DNA of 33,038 bases. It comes from JBOGFI01 sp050743365 (GTDB lineage Bacteria > Actinomycetota > Acidimicrobiia > IMCC26256 > JACDBD01). The DNA lies in contig JBOGFI010000162.1 in NCBI GenBank assembly GCA_050743365.1, positions 1-33,038 of the forward strand, given 5' to 3'. A program made the position numbers and the translations under genes. The notes under the pieces were generated by a model that saw nothing but the letters and a program-made list of their open reading frames with translations, was not told the origin of the DNA and did no database searches. How positions within the stretch are numbered: position 1 is the stretch's first letter; each line of letters opens with the position of its first letter. Below are positions 31,942-33,038 of the stretch, in pieces.

Positions 31942-31968
31942 TCTATCCGCGACCCGCGGGGGCGTCAA
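31940..31968 (-). promoter_or_regulatory. Sigma-70-type promoter of the ATP synthase operon
   Basis: On the minus strand TTGACG (31968 to 31963) and TAGATT (31945 to 31940) are separated by exactly 17 bp, the best promoter in the window. Transcription would begin near 31933, giving about 31 nt of leader before the first operon gene. Confidence 0.7.
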
Positions 31969-31998
31969 CCCGCATCCGACGTGCCACGATCGCGGACG

Positions 31999-33038
31999 GT
32001 GACAGTCGAGGTCTACCACCGGTTCGAAGAGGTGACAGCCGAGTGGGACGAGCTCGCCGACCGCGCCCGGGCCTCGCCGTTTCAGCGTCCGGGGTGGGTG
32101 GCCTCGTGGTGGGACGCGTTCGGAGAGGGAGCGCCCGAGATCCTCGCCGTGCCCGACGGGAGCCGGCTGCGCGGCGTGCTGCCCCTGTACCGGCGACGCG
32201 GGGTCGTGCGCACGATCGGTGACGACCACGTGGTCGAAGGCGGACTCCTCGCCGAGGACTCCGCCGCCGCCGAGGCGCTCGCCGGGGGGCTGATCGACGC
32301 CGTCGCCCACCGCGGCTCGCTGCTGTTCGTCGACCCGGCCCGGCCCGGCCTGGCCGAGCTGCGCGAGCTGGCCGCCGCGGCCGGCCGGCGGGTCCTGGTC
32401 CGGGCGATGGCACGCCCCCCGTACGTCTCGATCGACGGCGACTGGCAGTCGTACGAACGCGGGCGCCGTTCCCGTCTGCGCTCCGACCTGCGCCGCCGCC
32501 GCCGCCGTCTCGAGGAGGAGGGCCGCGTGGCCGTCGAGCTGCTCTCCCCCGACCCCGGCGCGCTCGACGGCCCGCTCACCGAGGGGTTCGCAGTCGAGGC
32601 CTCCGGCTGGAAGGCGACGGGCGGCACCGCCATCTCGTCCCGCCCCGAGACCGAGCGCTTCTACCGAGAGGCCGCGGCGTGGGCCGCGGGCCGCGGACTC
32701 CTCCACCTCGCCTTCCTGCGCGTCGACGGCCGCCCCCTCGCCTTCGAGTGCGCCATACGCGACGGAGACACGCACTACCGGATCAAGGTCGGGTTCGAGG
32801 CGGACCACAGCCGCTTCGCCCCCGGCAAGCTGCTCCTGGCCCGGGTCCTGGAGGACGCCTTCGCCGCCGGGCTGGCGCGCGTCGACCTGCTCGGTGACCA
32901 GGACCCCTACAAGCTCGAGTGGGCGACGGGGCTGCGCGACCTCGCGCTCGTGCAGGTCTTCGCGCCCACCGTGCGGGGCCGGGCGGCCCACGCCGCTCTG
33001 GCGGTCCGGGGTCCCCGCGGCGCGGCGCGGCGCCGCCG
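31999..33038 (+). CDS. CelD/FemAB-like GNAT acetyltransferase (Acetyltransf_6), 3'-partial
   Basis: The frame from the GTG at 31999 has no stop before the window ends, giving 346 codons. It begins MTVEVYHRFEEVTAEWDELA, then SPFQRPGWVASWWDAFGEGAPEILAV and LRGVLPLYRRRG. It continues through a basic helix (RRSRLRSDLRRRRRRLEEEG), FAVEASGWKATGGTAI, RPLAFECAIRDGDTHYRIKV, SRFAPGKLLLARVL and VDLLGDQDPYKLEWATG. These are the successive motifs of the CelD/BcsL-like double-GNAT family, used in cell-envelope polysaccharide or peptide modification; the substrate is unknown. It is divergent from the atp operon. The start lacks a clear TANNNT box or Shine-Dalgarno. The gene is near its usual full length. 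Confidence 0.85.
   Translation, partial: MTVEVYHRFEEVTAEWDELADRARASPFQRPGWVASWWDAFGEGAPEILAVPDGSRLRGVLPLYRRRGVVRTIGDDHVVEGGLLAEDSAAAEALAGGLIDAVAHRGSLLFVDPARPGLAELRELAAAAGRRVLVRAMARPPYVSIDGDWQSYERGRRSRLRSDLRRRRRRLEEEGRVAVELLSPDPGALDGPLTEGFAVEASGWKATGGTAISSRPETERFYREAAAWAAGRGLLHLAFLRVDGRPLAFECAIRDGDTHYRIKVGFEADHSRFAPGKLLLARVLEDAFAAGLARVDLLGDQDPYKLEWATGLRDLALVQVFAPTVRGRAAHAALAVRGPRGAARRR

Overview
The window is about 33 kb of very GC-rich, tightly packed chromosomal DNA. GC-rich codon usage, many GTG/TTG starts, start codons sitting 6-9 nt behind a TANNNT box (leaderless-type promoters), an Asp-type MurA, a Cys-less LpdA-type flavoprotein and an isobutyryl-CoA-mutase-like enzyme all point to an actinobacterium. 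Placement near the Acidimicrobiia is a guess, not something the sequence proves. There is no tRNA, rRNA, CRISPR array, insertion sequence or phage gene. No gene-free stretch exceeds about 130 bp.

Layout. 1-1993: folate branch (pabB, cut by the window edge, then pabC). 2122-4706: biotin ligase divergent from a biotin carboxylase/BCCP acyl-CoA carboxylase alpha chain, so the enzyme that biotinylates sits beside its probable substrate. 4722-5956: a PhzF-family isomerase and a small membrane protein with LEA-like 11-mer repeats. 6050-8824: an LpdA-type NAD(P)H dehydrogenase divergent from galT and a SRPBCC protein. 8901-13880: minus-strand genes for two crotonases, a GNAT protein, the MeaB GTPase, a NifU-type Fe-S scaffold and MurA. 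13890-15294: a small class III nucleotidyl cyclase, a 42-codon remnant of a DinB protein and an alpha/beta hydrolase. 15345-19104: a glycosyltransferase, methyltransferase and (alpha/alpha)6-barrel cassette, with a second methyltransferase converging on it. 19107-21801: an acyl-CoA mutase large subunit divergent from glpX. 21788-24554: a sulfotransferase, a secreted or lipoprotein glycosidase-like protein and a six-helix membrane protein. 24539-31902: a complete ATP synthase operon read on the minus strand, atpZ-I-B-E-F-H-A-G-D-C. 31999-end: a CelD/FemAB-like acetyltransferase that runs out of the window.

Themes. Carboxylase, BirA, MeaB, mutase and crotonases fit short-chain acyl-CoA metabolism, although the mutase has the substrate-pocket residues of isobutyryl-CoA mutase rather than methylmalonyl-CoA mutase. 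The ATP synthase is unusual: subunit b has a signal peptide and two extracytoplasmic cysteines, epsilon lacks the C-terminal helical domain, and alpha and gamma carry C-terminal extensions. Its promoter is a recognisable TTGACG-N17-TAGATT, overlapped at the predicted transcription start by a perfect CRP-type palindrome (TGTGA-N6-TCACA). No plainly new defence or mobile system was found. The strongest leads are the atp operator, the modified ATP synthase, the GT/methyltransferase/barrel cassette, the shared leaderless divergent promoters, and a 17-22 bp motif repeated at the 3' ends of three minus-strand genes.
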